DNA from: Pseudomonas campi
GTDB taxonomy: Bacteria; Pseudomonadota; Gammaproteobacteria; Pseudomonadales; Pseudomonadaceae
Direction: 5' to 3'
NCBI RefSeq assembly: GCF_013200955.2
Contig: NZ_CP053697.2
Location: forward strand, 3,162,001-3,226,000
DNA length: 64,000 nt
Below are positions 36,363 through 45,165 of the stretch, in pieces (position 1 is the first letter of the stretch; each line of letters opens with the position of its first letter). Position numbers and translations under genes: made by a program. The notes under the pieces are model-generated. The model was not told where the DNA came from. It saw nothing but the letters and a program-made list of their open reading frames with translations, and did no database searches.

Positions 36363-37463
36363 TTATTGCGCGACCTGGTAGCGTTCCAGCCAGTGCGCAT
36401 AAGGCGCCGGCAGGACCCAGGTGGGCCGCTCGACCCCGAGCTGCTGCGCCGCCTGCAACGGCCAGTGGGGGTTGGCCAGGTGGGCGCGGCCGATCATCAC
36501 CAGATCCATCTGCTCCTCGGCCACCACGCGCTCGGCGATGGCCGGCGCATCGATGCCCCAGGACGACGCCACCGGCAGTTCCGCCTCACGGCGTACGCGC
36601 TCGGCAATCGGCGCCAGGAAGGCCGGCCCCCACGGAATGTTGCTCTCAGCGATGGTGAAACCGACGCTGACGCTGAGCAGGTCCAGGCCGCCACGGCGCA
36701 TGGCCTTGGCCAGCTCGATGGACTCGGCCAGGGTTTGCTCGTCGCGACCGTCATACTCGATCACACCGAAACGCGCCGTCAGCGGCAGGTTGGCCGGCCA
36801 CACTTCGCGCACCGCCGCCAGGGTTTCCAGAAGGAAACGGCTACGGCCGGCGAAGTCGCCACCGTAGGCATCGTCACGCCGGTTGGAATGTGCGCTGAAG
36901 AAGCTCTGTGCCAGGTAACCGTGGGCGAAGTGCAGCTCCAGCCATTCGAAACCGGCATCGCGGGCGCGGCGAGCGGCGGCGACGAAGTCGGCCTTGACCC
37001 GGGCGATGTCATCCAGGCTCATGGCCTGCGGCACCTTGGGCAGATGCGCGCCGAAGGCCACGGCCGACGGGGCGATGGTCTGCCAGCCACGCGCATCACC
37101 TGCGGCGATATGGTCGTCACCTTCCCAGGGACGGTTGGCGCTGGCCTTGCGCCCGGCGTGGGCGATCTGGATGCCGGGCACCGCGCCACCGGCCTTGATC
37201 GCCTGGGCGATACGCGCCATGCCCTCGGCCTGCTGGTCACTCCACAGGCCGGTGCAGCCGGGGCTGATGCGCCCTTCCGGGGATACCGCGGTGGCCTCGA
37301 CGATTACCAGGCCGGCGCCGCCACGGGCCAGGCCGGCGTAATGGTGCAGGTGCCAGTCAGTGGTAACGCCGTCGATGGCGCTGTACTGGCACATGGGCGG
37401 CACCGCGATGCGGTTGCGCAGGGTGACATCCTTGAGCTGGAACGGGGAAAACAGAGCAGACAT
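36363..37463 (-). CDS. xenA: Xenobiotic reductase A-type old yellow enzyme
   Basis: A 366-residue FMN-dependent reductase that strongly resembles Pseudomonas XenA: LKDVTLRNRIAVPPMCQYSA near the N-terminus (Cys25 is the redox-tuning cysteine), IQIAHAGRKASANRPWEGDD, LHFAHGYLAQSFFS and the conserved ending LPAPYAHWLERYQ. It reduces activated alkenes and nitro compounds. The ATG at 37463 has GAGGA 6 nt upstream; the longer frame starts with TTG. It is a separate transcription unit from the other old yellow enzyme, ended by the palindrome at 36335. A family A repeat lies 43 bp upstream of its start. Confidence 0.94.
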   Translation of the reverse strand: MSALFSPFQLKDVTLRNRIAVPPMCQYSAIDGVTTDWHLHHYAGLARGGAGLVIVEATAVSPEGRISPGCTGLWSDQQAEGMARIAQAIKAGGAVPGIQIAHAGRKASANRPWEGDDHIAAGDARGWQTIAPSAVAFGAHLPKVPQAMSLDDIARVKADFVAAARRARDAGFEWLELHFAHGYLAQSFFSAHSNRRDDAYGGDFAGRSRFLLETLAAVREVWPANLPLTARFGVIEYDGRDEQTLAESIELAKAMRRGGLDLLSVSVGFTIAESNIPWGPAFLAPIAERVRREAELPVASSWGIDAPAIAERVVAEEQMDLVMIGRAHLANPHWPLQAAQQLGVERPTWVLPAPYAHWLERYQVAQ

Positions 37464-37506
37464 CGTCAATCCTCACGAGAGTGAATCAGGGGCGCACAGC
37501 GCCTCA

Positions 37507-37703
37507 GAACCTGCTCACGAACTCCTGACTGTCGGCCATACGGCGTTAAAAACGGCCTCGGCAAGCCGCTTGCGGCTAACGCGCTTCAGCGCGACCCGAA
37601 GGGCGAGTGCAACGAGTCATGCTCATTTACAGCTCGTAAACTCCACTTCCTCGGCCATTTTTGCCTTGTCTGGCTCTAATTCAGAAGTTCGTAAACAGGT
37701 TCT
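37507..37703. repeat. Repeat family A, copy 3 (197 bp, full length)
   Basis: AGAACCTGCTCACGAACT begins the copy and AGTTCGTAAACAGGTTCT ends it. The stem AAAAACGGCC (37549-37558) pairs with GGCCATTTTT (37653-37662) with one mismatch. It has the same orientation as copy 1 and the opposite one to copy 2. Its last base is the first base of the TCA that encodes the stop codon (TGA) of the neighbouring minus-strand monooxygenase gene. Confidence 0.9.
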
Positions 37704-38011
37704 CAGGTATTGAAAGGAGCCAGGTCGAGGGCAGCGGCGCTGCGCACCTCCACCGGCGCGGCCAGCCAGTCGCCGATCTGCTCGCGGAAGGCCTGGTAGT
37801 GGGCGCTGGCACGGTGGGCGGCCACCGCCGCTTCGTCGGCATAGAGTTCGAACAGGTCAAAGGTCGCCGCGTCATCGCCGCGTACGAACAGGTCGTAGCG
37901 CAGGTTGCCGGGCTCACGGCGGCTGGCATCGACCATCTGGCGCAACGCCTGTTCAAGGGCGGTGCGCTGCTCGGGGTGAGCAGTCAGGCTGGCAAACAAG
38001 GCAATCGGCAT
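37703..38011 (-). CDS. Antibiotic-biosynthesis-monooxygenase-fold protein (YgiN-like)
   Basis: A 102-residue ABM-domain protein with the ferredoxin-like dimer fold. It starts IALFASLTAHPEQRTALEQAL, has the central motif EPGNLRYDLFVRGDD, and the HRASAHYQAF segment near residue 70. Relatives are quinol or aromatic monooxygenases that need no cofactor, or small scavenging enzymes. Its substrate is unknown. The TGA stop falls on the last base of the family A repeat, and the terminal residues APFNT may therefore be recent. It is probably its own transcription unit. Confidence 0.82.
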   Translation of the reverse strand: MPIALFASLTAHPEQRTALEQALRQMVDASRREPGNLRYDLFVRGDDAATFDLFELYADEAAVAAHRASAHYQAFREQIGDWLAAPVEVRSAAALDLAPFNT

Positions 38012-38135
38012 AACGGTTTCCCCACGGCTGGAATCTGTGGGGGCATCTTAGAGAGCGAGCCGTACGGCGATAATTCGAACGTCTTGATGACCAGTATCGA
38101 TGAATTGAATAGTCCGCCCCGGCGGGCAGCACCGT

Positions 38136-39206
38136 TCAGTAGCCGGTCATCTCCAGATAGCCGCGCCCACCGGGGCTGCCACGCAGGCGCACCGGGCCTT
38201 CCCAGTAGGGGAACGTGGTGCCCATCCAGGCCTGCGGCTGCAGGGCCTCGACCTCGACATCCACACCATGGGCCGCCACCTGCACGCGCCAGCGGGTCGG
38301 CAGCCGGCGGCCGTTGTCCAGGGTGGTGCTGGCCAGCGGGCTGAGCTGGATCTGCTCGCCGCGCAGTGCTTGGCTGCGGCCGTCGGCGCCGATCCAGGTT
38401 CCGGCGCGATAGGGTTGGCCCTCGGCCTGGCGCACCTGGAACAGCATCAGCTTGGCGCCGCCGTCCAGGTGCAGGGAAAACCAGTCCCAACCCTGCTGCT
38501 CGGCAGCCAGGGGCTGGCTGCTCCATTCGCGGTCGAGCCAGGCCTGGCCGCTGACCCGATGGCGCTGGCCGGCGCGCTCGATCTCGCCGCGCACCCGGTA
38601 GAACGGCTGGCTGTAGTAATAGGAGGCCTGGCCCTGGCCAGACTTTTCGCTGTAGCCCTGCGCGCCGTGCAGCACCAGCGGGCCGTCGGCGCGCAGCTGC
38701 AGGTCGTAGCCAAAGTCCTTGCCGGCGGCCTGCATCTGCAGCTGCTGCAGGCCCTCGCCGCCGCTGCTGTGCAGCGACCAGTCGTCGATCCAGGCGCGGA
38801 ACGGCTGCGCCGCCACCCCGGCCTGGCCGATGCCGCCACGGGCCAGGCGCTCGGCAAACTGGTGGCCGAACGGCCCGCTCAGGCCGGCGTGGCCCAGCCA
38901 CAGATTGGGGCTGTCCCAGCCGGCCTGCTCGGCGCCGGGGCGCAGCGCCGAGCGAAACAGCGTCCACTGCACGCCCCACTCGCGGCCCTGCTCGTCGGTG
39001 AGGTTGGCGGTGACGTACCACCATTCGATGCGATAGCCGTGGTGGGCACCGTGGTCGGCCGGGAACTGCAGCGCCCGGCCCGGCTCGACCGCGCTGAAAC
39101 CGGCGACATCCTGGCCGAGCCCGGCGAAACCGGCGCTCGGCGCGGGCGTCTCGTCGCAACCGCCGAGCAGCACAGCGACCAGCAGCAACAGGCTTCTAGC
39201 GTTCAT
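38136..39206 (-). CDS. AttH-like lipocalin-type lipoprotein
   Basis: A 356-residue protein of the AttH / carotenoid 1,2-hydratase (CrtC-like) family. The leader RSLLLLVAVLLGGC ends in an LGGC lipobox, so it is a lipoprotein. Hallmarks are HHGYRIEWWYVTANL near residue 55, SYYYSQPFYRVRGEI, and GQAWLDREWSSQPL with WDWFSLHLDGG. These are the two lipocalin-like barrels of the family. Despite the name, most relatives are not hydratases; the family is tied to an ABC exporter of the AttEFGH type. It overlaps the permease gene by 11 bp and is the last gene of that three-gene operon. Confidence 0.86.
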   Translation of the reverse strand: MNARSLLLLVAVLLGGCDETPAPSAGFAGLGQDVAGFSAVEPGRALQFPADHGAHHGYRIEWWYVTANLTDEQGREWGVQWTLFRSALRPGAEQAGWDSPNLWLGHAGLSGPFGHQFAERLARGGIGQAGVAAQPFRAWIDDWSLHSSGGEGLQQLQMQAAGKDFGYDLQLRADGPLVLHGAQGYSEKSGQGQASYYYSQPFYRVRGEIERAGQRHRVSGQAWLDREWSSQPLAAEQQGWDWFSLHLDGGAKLMLFQVRQAEGQPYRAGTWIGADGRSQALRGEQIQLSPLASTTLDNGRRLPTRWRVQVAAHGVDVEVEALQPQAWMGTTFPYWEGPVRLRGSPGGRGYLEMTGY

Positions 39207-41667
39207 CGGCGAATTGCCTCAACAGATCGGCCGGCTGGCTGCGCGCCAGTTGCCACAGCGGCCCGGCGGCGGCCAGCAGGCTGGTGAGCAGGCCGAGCAG
39301 GCCCAGCTGCAGCAACTGGGCGGGGAACACATGCAGCGGCAGGCGCCAGCCGAAGGCCTGCACGTTGACCACCGCCACCAGGCACCAGGCCAGCAGCAGG
39401 CCCAGCGGCATGGCCAACAGCACGGTGAGGCTGGCCAGCAGCAGCGTCTGCCCCAGGCTCAGCCAGGCCAGGCGCGCCCGCCCCAGGCCCAGGGCCCAGA
39501 GCGGCGCCAGCTGGCCCAGGCGGCTCTGGCCGAGGGTCAGCAGGCTGATGAACAGCGCCACGCCGGCCACCCCGAGGGTCAGGCTGTTGAGCGCGGCGGT
39601 GGCGGCGAAGGTACGCTCGAACACCCGGGTCGACCAGCGCTTGAGCGAGGCCTGGTCGATCAGCCGGCTGCCGTCCAGCTCGTAGCGTTGCTCCAGTTCG
39701 GCCTTGAGCGGCGCGACACGCGCGGCCGGCAGGCGCAGGCTGAGGTTGCTCAGGCTGGCATCCGGCCAGTGCCGGCGCAGCCAAGCGGCATTCACCAGCA
39801 GATGGCCCTTGGGGTTGCCGTAGTCGGCGTACAGGCCGAGCACCGGCAGGCGTTGCTCGCCGTCCGCCGCCGGCAGCGTCAGCGCGTCACCCAGACGCAG
39901 CTTGAGTCGGCGCGCCAGTTGCTCGCTGAGCAGCACGCCCTGCCCCGCCGCCAGCTGCGCCCAGACATCGTCCTGCTGTTCCAGCAGCGGCCAGTGCTGG
40001 CGGTAGCTGGGGTGATCGACGATGCCCTGCAGCTGCGCCGGCCAACCCTGCAGGCGCAGGTCAACGCGCCAGTGCGGCAGGATCGCCTCGATACCGGGCT
40101 GTGCCTCGAGCCAGGTGCTGATCTGCTCGGCCTGCTCGGTGTCGCGCGGCGCCAGGTACAGCTCGGCTGACAGGCGCTGGTCGAGCCAGCCGGTAAAGGT
40201 CTGGCGAAAGCCCTCGGTCATGCTGCCCACCCCGACGCTGGCCGCCAACGCCAGCAGCAGGGCCATCAGCGCCAGGGCCAGGGCCGGCAGCTGCTGGCGA
40301 CTGTCGGCGACGAACCATTCACTCAACGGTCCGCGACAACGCCGGGCGAGCAGCGCCAGGGCGCCATCTAGCAAGGCCGGCAACAGCAGCGCCGCGGCCA
40401 GGAGCAAGGCGGCGAGCAGGACGAAGGCCGTCAGCAGGCTGTCGCCGAAACGCCAGCAGGCCAGCGCCAACAGCAGCAGCCCGGCCGCCAGCCAGGCCTG
40501 ACGCCGCAGCCACAGGCCCTGAGCCAGGCGCCAGGCCTGCGGCTGAGCCAGCGCCAGCAACGGCAGGTTGGCCGCACGCAGCAGGCTGCTGGCGCCAGCG
40601 AGCAAGGCACCGAGCAGGCTGATGGCCAGCCCGGCCAGCCACCACTGCGGCGCCAGGCTCAGCTGGCCGGCCACTTCGGCGCCATACAGGCCGCGCAGGC
40701 TGGCGGCGACATCGGCCAGCAACAGGCTGGCCAGCGCATAACCGCTGGCCACCCCGGCCAGGCCGCTGAGCAGGGCGAACAGGCCCAGCTCAATGGCCAG
40801 CGCGCCGAGCAGGCCGCCCAGGCTGACCCCGCAGGCGCGCAAAGTACGCAGCAGGCCGCGGCGCTGTTCCAGGGCCAGGCCGATGGCGGCATGCACGATG
40901 AATAGGCCGACGATAAAGGCCAGCAGGCCGAGGGCCGTGAGGTTGAGGTGGAAGCTCTCGGTGAGGCGCTGCAGGTCGTCGCCGTCCGCCGCCGGTTGCA
41001 GCTGCAGCACGGCCTGTAGCTCGTCTGGCAGCGCGCGCTTAGCGAAATCCGCCGGCAACAGCAGGCGCGACAGCTGCCCCGGCGCCTGCAACAGGCGCTG
41101 GGCCTGGCCGATATCGACCACGATCACCCCCGGTGCCAGTTGCTCCTGTACCTGCAGCGGCGGCAGACGCTGGCCGTCCGCCGTGAGCGCCTGTTCGCCC
41201 ACGCGCAAACCGAGACGTTGCAGGGTGTCGGCGGCAATCCAGGCCTGGCCCGGACTGCCGAGGAAGCTGGCGATATCCAAACCATCGGCTGGGCGCCCAC
41301 CCACCTCGCTACCCTGCGGCAGGCTCAGCGGCTCGATACCGAGCAGTTGCACGCTCAGCGGTTCCTCGCCGGCGAAGCGCAGGCGCCCTTCCAGCAGCGG
41401 CGACACCGGCCAGCCATTGCGACGCAGCTGCACATAGGCGGCCTGGGCGAAACGCGGGCCCTGGCGCGCCACCAGCTGCGCCTGCGCCGGGCCGGCCAGC
41501 ACGGCGCTGGCACGGGCATAGTCGGCCCGCGCCTGGCTGTTCAGCGCCTGCACCCCAGTCCACAGCGCGGTGGCCAGCCACAGGCCGGTGAGGATGCTGA
41601 AGAACTGCAGCGGATGGCGGCGCCAGTGGCTGAGCAGCGCCTGCAGGCTGATGCGCAACATGCCCAT
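39196..41667 (-). CDS. FtsX-type ABC transporter permease
   Basis: An 823-residue permease of the MacB/LolCE-FtsX type. A first helix (about 18-38) is followed by a large periplasmic domain. A first FtsX domain spans about 230-350. More hydrophobic helices lie between 350 and 480, then a second periplasmic domain (about 490-680), and the final FtsX domain runs to the end (LNSLTLGVAGVALFISLLTLG onward). It is a fused, duplicated permease, where Att-type systems often use two separate ones. With the ATPase upstream and the lipoprotein downstream it likely extracts or exports a lipid or lipoprotein across the envelope. ATPase stop and permease start overlap as TGATG. Confidence 0.86.
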   Translation of the reverse strand: MGMLRISLQALLSHWRRHPLQFFSILTGLWLATALWTGVQALNSQARADYARASAVLAGPAQAQLVARQGPRFAQAAYVQLRRNGWPVSPLLEGRLRFAGEEPLSVQLLGIEPLSLPQGSEVGGRPADGLDIASFLGSPGQAWIAADTLQRLGLRVGEQALTADGQRLPPLQVQEQLAPGVIVVDIGQAQRLLQAPGQLSRLLLPADFAKRALPDELQAVLQLQPAADGDDLQRLTESFHLNLTALGLLAFIVGLFIVHAAIGLALEQRRGLLRTLRACGVSLGGLLGALAIELGLFALLSGLAGVASGYALASLLLADVAASLRGLYGAEVAGQLSLAPQWWLAGLAISLLGALLAGASSLLRAANLPLLALAQPQAWRLAQGLWLRRQAWLAAGLLLLALACWRFGDSLLTAFVLLAALLLAAALLLPALLDGALALLARRCRGPLSEWFVADSRQQLPALALALMALLLALAASVGVGSMTEGFRQTFTGWLDQRLSAELYLAPRDTEQAEQISTWLEAQPGIEAILPHWRVDLRLQGWPAQLQGIVDHPSYRQHWPLLEQQDDVWAQLAAGQGVLLSEQLARRLKLRLGDALTLPAADGEQRLPVLGLYADYGNPKGHLLVNAAWLRRHWPDASLSNLSLRLPAARVAPLKAELEQRYELDGSRLIDQASLKRWSTRVFERTFAATAALNSLTLGVAGVALFISLLTLGQSRLGQLAPLWALGLGRARLAWLSLGQTLLLASLTVLLAMPLGLLLAWCLVAVVNVQAFGWRLPLHVFPAQLLQLGLLGLLTSLLAAAGPLWQLARSQPADLLRQFADER

Positions 41668-42332
41668 CAGGCCTGCGCCGCCGCGACTCGGCCCAGGTGC
41701 AGGTACAGGCTGCGTTCCAGGCGGGCAGCCAGACGGGCGCTGTGGGTAACCATGAGCAGGCTGCTGCCGGCCTCGCCGACCAGTTGCAGGAGCAGGTCGA
41801 GCACCGCCTCGCTGCTCGCCTCGTCCAGGCTGCCGGTGGGTTCGTCGGCCAGCACCAGCGACGGGCGGGAGGCCAGGGCGCGGCCGATGGCCACGCGCTG
41901 TTGCTGGCCACCAGAGAGCTGTTCCGGGTAGCGCTGCAGCAGCGGCGTGAGGCCCAGGCGCTCGGCCAGGTAGGCCACCCAGGCCGGATCATGGCGGCCG
42001 GCCAGGTGTGCCTGGAAGGCCAGGTTGGCCGCTACGCTAAGGCTGCTGATCAGGTTGTACTGCTGGAACACCAGGCCGATGCCTTCGCGGCGCCAGCGCG
42101 CCAGCTCGGCCTCGCGGCGCCCGTCCAGCGGCACGCCGTCGACCAGGATGCGTCCGCTGTCGGCCCGTTCCAGGCCGGCGACCAGGTGCAGCAACGTGCT
42201 CTTGCCACTGCCGGATTCGCCCATCAGCGCTAGGCTGCTGCCCCCAGGCAACTGCAGATCGACCCCACGCAGCACCGCCAGATTGCCCTGGGCGGTGGCG
42301 AACGACTTGTGCAGGTTCTCGACGATCAGCAT
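41667..42332 (-). CDS. ABC transporter ATP-binding protein (LolD/MacB type)
   Basis: A 221-residue ATPase with all motifs: Walker A GESGSGKST (about 38-46), Q-loop FQQYNLI, signature LSGGQQQR (about 138-145), Walker B LVLADEPTG, and switch His in MVTHS. It has the short LolD/MacB-class layout. It is the first gene of the exporter operon with the FtsX-type permease and the AttH-like lipoprotein, and energises a mechanotransmission-type machine rather than a classical substrate channel. Confidence 0.92.
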   Translation of the reverse strand: MLIVENLHKSFATAQGNLAVLRGVDLQLPGGSSLALMGESGSGKSTLLHLVAGLERADSGRILVDGVPLDGRREAELARWRREGIGLVFQQYNLISSLSVAANLAFQAHLAGRHDPAWVAYLAERLGLTPLLQRYPEQLSGGQQQRVAIGRALASRPSLVLADEPTGSLDEASSEAVLDLLLQLVGEAGSSLLMVTHSARLAARLERSLYLHLGRVAAAQA

Positions 42333-42512
42333 CGGCAGCAGTGCCCCGACTCAATAGCGGTTGATAACAGCGTAGGGGGCGCCGATGAACCCGTGCCGGA
42401 CCTTGGTGTGCACGCCCCCCCTACTGACGGCAACAGCCGGCAAGCATTCTCACCTTGGCGGCGCCGACCAGTCGGCCCATGATCAGCCTTTGCCTTGCCA
42501 CAGGCCAGCAGC

Positions 42513-43811
42513 ATGCCGCGTTCATCGCCACCGAATGTTTCCGCCCTGGGCCGCTTCCTGCGCCTCGGTAGCACCGGTGCGCGCATCGCCGGCAACCTCA
42601 TGCTGCAAGGCCTGACGCCCGGCAAGACCGGTCTGGACTGGCAGCCGGTGGGCGATCTGCTCGGCGATGTGCTGGGGCAGATGAAAGGCCCGGTGCTCAA
42701 GCTCGGCCAGCAGGCCTCGCAATGGCAGGGCGTGCTGCCCGAGCCGATCAGCCAAGCCCTGACGCGCCTGCAGAACCGCGTGCCGGCCCTGCCCTTCAGC
42801 GCCCTGGAAGAGCACCTGCAGCAGCTCTACGACGGCCGGTTGCATCAGCTGTTCCAGCCCATCGAAACCCAGCCCTGTGCCGCCGCCTCGCTGGGCCAGG
42901 TGCACCGCGCCCGCGATGCCCAGGGCCAGGCCCTGGTGCTGAAGATCCAGTACCCGGGCATCAGCGAGATCTGCGCCGCCGACCTGCAGCAGTTGCGCCG
43001 CCTACTGCCGCTCGGCCGCCTGTTCCGCGCCCCGGCCGAACAGCTGGAAGCGCTGTACAGCGAATTGCACGGCAGCATCCACGCCGAGCTGGATTACCAG
43101 GCCGAGCAGGTCAGCCTGCAGCGCTTCTGCACGCACTTCGCTGGCTGGCCAGGCCTGCGCCTGCCGCAGCCGGTGCCCGAGCTGTGCCGCCCCGGCGTGC
43201 TGGTGCTGCACGAAGTGACCGGGCACGCCATGGCCGAAGTCGGCCACGCCCCGGCCGCCGTGCGTGAACGCCTGGCCCTGAGCCTGTGCGACTGGCTGGG
43301 CGAGCAGGTGTTCGCTCTCGGCCTGCTGCACGCCGACCCGCACCCCGGCAACCTGGCCTGGACCGATGCCGGCGAGCTGGTGGTGTATGACTTCGGCAGC
43401 GTGCAGCCCCTCGAACCGGTGGTGCTCGATGCCTATGTGCAGCTGTTCGCCGCCCTGCGCGGGCCGAGCAGCGACGCCCTGGAGCCGGCCTTCCAGGCCC
43501 TCGGCGGGCGCCAGGCCGACAGCCCGGCCCCGCATGGCCTGTACAAACGCATCCACAAACTGCTCCACCCGCTGCTGCAACCCGGTGCGCAGTGGGACTT
43601 CCACCGCGCCGCCCTGCACCAGCAATTGCTGGAACTGTTCCCGCTGATGATGACCGCCCTCGGTAGCCTGCAACCGGCCTCCGGCACCCTGCTGGTCAAC
43701 CGCACGCTGGAAGGCCACTACTGGAACCTCTACCGCCTGGGCGCCTGTCTGCCCCTGGCCGACCTGCTGGAGCGTCATATCAACCGCTGGACAGCGCGCA
43801 GATCGGCCTAG
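42513..43811 (+). CDS. UbiB/ABC1-family atypical kinase
   Basis: A 432-residue protein of the AarF/ABC1/UbiB family. Motifs are KLGQQASQWQGVLPE (the KxGQ motif), AAASLGQVHRA (Ala-rich nucleotide loop), ALVLKIQYPGI (invariant Lys), ELDYQAEQ, LLHADPHPGN (catalytic loop) and VVYDFGSV (metal-binding DFG). Family members are ATPases linked to ubiquinone biosynthesis or lipid handling. This one is shorter than UbiB of the ubiquinone operon and lacks its C-terminal membrane helices, so it is probably a paralogue. The ATG at 42513 was preferred over an upstream TTG. It is divergent from the ABC exporter operon. Confidence 0.87.
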   Translation: MPRSSPPNVSALGRFLRLGSTGARIAGNLMLQGLTPGKTGLDWQPVGDLLGDVLGQMKGPVLKLGQQASQWQGVLPEPISQALTRLQNRVPALPFSALEEHLQQLYDGRLHQLFQPIETQPCAAASLGQVHRARDAQGQALVLKIQYPGISEICAADLQQLRRLLPLGRLFRAPAEQLEALYSELHGSIHAELDYQAEQVSLQRFCTHFAGWPGLRLPQPVPELCRPGVLVLHEVTGHAMAEVGHAPAAVRERLALSLCDWLGEQVFALGLLHADPHPGNLAWTDAGELVVYDFGSVQPLEPVVLDAYVQLFAALRGPSSDALEPAFQALGGRQADSPAPHGLYKRIHKLLHPLLQPGAQWDFHRAALHQQLLELFPLMMTALGSLQPASGTLLVNRTLEGHYWNLYRLGACLPLADLLERHINRWTARRSA

Positions 43812-43963
43812 GGTCGGTTGCCGTTTCGATCACGGCCGTGACAGAGCTCGTGTCGCTTGAATGGCTGTCGATCTTCAACTACGGCCACAAATACTCCAGA
43901 ATCGCGGGGCCCGACGGGCCGAACCGCCCCACGCAATCGCCACAGCACTACAAGGAAGACGCC

Positions 43964-44305
43964 ATGACTGGCACATTGAAACTCCCAGCCCTGTTCGCCA
44001 TCGCCCTGCTCGCAGCCTGCAGCAGCAACCCGGAAAAGCCGCAGAACAAGGCCCCGGACAGCAGCAAGGCGATGCTCAGCGAGCCCACCGCCGACTTCGA
44101 CAGCCGCTGCGACGCCGACCCGGTGCATGACCTGATCGGCGAACAACTCGACGACGTGATGGCGGTGCAGGCGCGCGACAAGGCCGATGCGCGCTTCCTG
44201 CGCATCACTCGGCCGAACCAGCCGGTGACCATGGACTACAACTCGCAGCGCCTGAACATCGACATCGACAATGCCGGCGTGGTGCTGCAGGTCAGCTGCG
44301 GTTAA
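43964..44305 (+). CDS. I78-family peptidase inhibitor-like lipoprotein
   Basis: A 113-residue lipoprotein: the leader LKLPALFAIALLAAC ends in the lipobox LAAC. The mature part, after a charged Pro/Lys linker, is an I78 inhibitor fold: CDADPVHDLIGEQLD followed by ARFLRITRPNQPVTMDYNSQRLN and a terminal LQVSCG. The two cysteines are positioned to form a disulfide. By family it would inhibit serine proteases in the periplasm. The ATG at 43964 has AAGGA 9 nt upstream. The following gene starts 5 bp after its stop, so the two are co-transcribed. Confidence 0.86.
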   Translation: MTGTLKLPALFAIALLAACSSNPEKPQNKAPDSSKAMLSEPTADFDSRCDADPVHDLIGEQLDDVMAVQARDKADARFLRITRPNQPVTMDYNSQRLNIDIDNAGVVLQVSCG

Positions 44306-44309
44306 GCCC

Positions 44310-44759
44310 GTGCGCTGGCTGTGCGGCGCCCTCTCCGCCTGCCTGGTCGAGCCGGCCCTGGGCCTGGGCCGCGAGGTCGGCTACGCCGAGGCGGCCGGCC
44401 ACTTCGCCAGCCTGCAGGAGCTGCAGCACTGCGGCGACTGGCAGCTCGGCGAGCGTAGCGTGGCACTGCGCCTGCTGCGCTTTACCCTGTATGGCCAGGA
44501 CCTGCTGTTCGTCGATCTGCTGCAGCCCGCTGCCGACGGCACCCACCTGCAGGTCGAGCGCGGCTTCGGCTTCGTCGAGTTCAACAACGACCACGCCGAG
44601 ATGAGCCTTGAGCAGCTGCGCTGCAGCAGCGACGGCAAGACCGGCGTGCACATCAGCGGCATCGCCGAAAACGGCCACGATGGCTCGCGCCAGCGCTTTC
44701 AGATCAATCTGGACGGCCGTAGCGGTGCCTACCGTTACCAGGCCAGCCCCAGCGAATAA
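44310..44759 (+). CDS. Hypothetical exported protein downstream of I78 lipoprotein
   Basis: A 149-residue protein starting at a GTG 5 bp after the I78 stop. The N-terminus RWLCGALSACLVEPALG looks like a short signal peptide. The mature part is mixed beta (SVALRLLRFTLYGQDLLFVDLL, then GFGFVEFNNDHAEMSLEQL) and has a cysteine pair (C37 in LQHCGD and C107 in LRCSS). I recognise no family. It ends with a 25-bp overlap with the convergent monooxygenase gene. Translational coupling with the I78 protein suggests a shared periplasmic role. Confidence 0.72.
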   Translation: MRWLCGALSACLVEPALGLGREVGYAEAAGHFASLQELQHCGDWQLGERSVALRLLRFTLYGQDLLFVDLLQPAADGTHLQVERGFGFVEFNNDHAEMSLEQLRCSSDGKTGVHISGIAENGHDGSRQRFQINLDGRSGAYRYQASPSE

Positions 44760-45055
44760 GCCGTCTCGGCACGCGCGGTAGCTAGGCTCATCTGGCGGAT
44801 CAGCCCGCACGCCACCAGCCGTGCCAGCAGTTGCACATGGGGTTGCTGCAAGTGCGCGTGCAGCGCTGCCGGCGAATCCCAGCAACCGCGCAAGTGCCAG
44901 AGATCGTCCTGCTGCGCATCGCGCAGCAGCTCATAACCCAGGCAGCCGCTGTCGTGCCGCGCACGCAGCACCAGCTCGCCGAGGCGCAGGCCGAGCTCTT
45001 CGCTGCGGCCAAAACTGGCGCGAACCTGCGCCAGGCTGAGAGTTGTATCGTTCAT
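44735..45055 (-). CDS. Small ABM-fold monooxygenase-like protein
   Basis: A 106-residue protein of the antibiotic biosynthesis monooxygenase fold: LAQVRASFGRSEELGLRL, then HDSGCLGYELLRDAQQ and the LHAHLQQPHVQLL segment. It is the second such protein in the window. No cofactor motif is expected. It overlaps the end of the hypothetical gene on the other strand by 25 bp. The start was set at the second ATG; 45064 is also possible. Confidence 0.78.
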   Translation of the reverse strand: MNDTTLSLAQVRASFGRSEELGLRLGELVLRARHDSGCLGYELLRDAQQDDLWHLRGCWDSPAALHAHLQQPHVQLLARLVACGLIRQMSLATARAETAYSLGLAW

Positions 45056-45070
45056 CACAGGCACTCCCTG

Positions 45071-45123
45071 AGAGCCTGTTTACGATCTCCTGGATTAGAG
45101 CCAGAAGATCGTAAACAGGCTCT
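45071..45123. repeat. Repeat family A, copy 4 (53 bp, ends only)
   Basis: AGAGCCTGTTTACGATCT is joined by 17 bp to AGATCGTAAACAGGCTCT, a perfect 18-bp inverted repeat. All of the internal core is gone. Both arms carry the same substitution (GAGCC for GAACC), so the arms have stayed complementary. Confidence 0.85.
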
Positions 45124-45165
45124 GGCAGGCCCGGCGGCGCACCACGGCGCCACCGGGCATAGCAC

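Noticed and set aside
37507..37703. Target-site duplications flanking family A copies
   Set aside because: A TA can be found at copy 1 and TCA at copy 3 depending on where the ends are set, but no consistent duplication fits all four copies.
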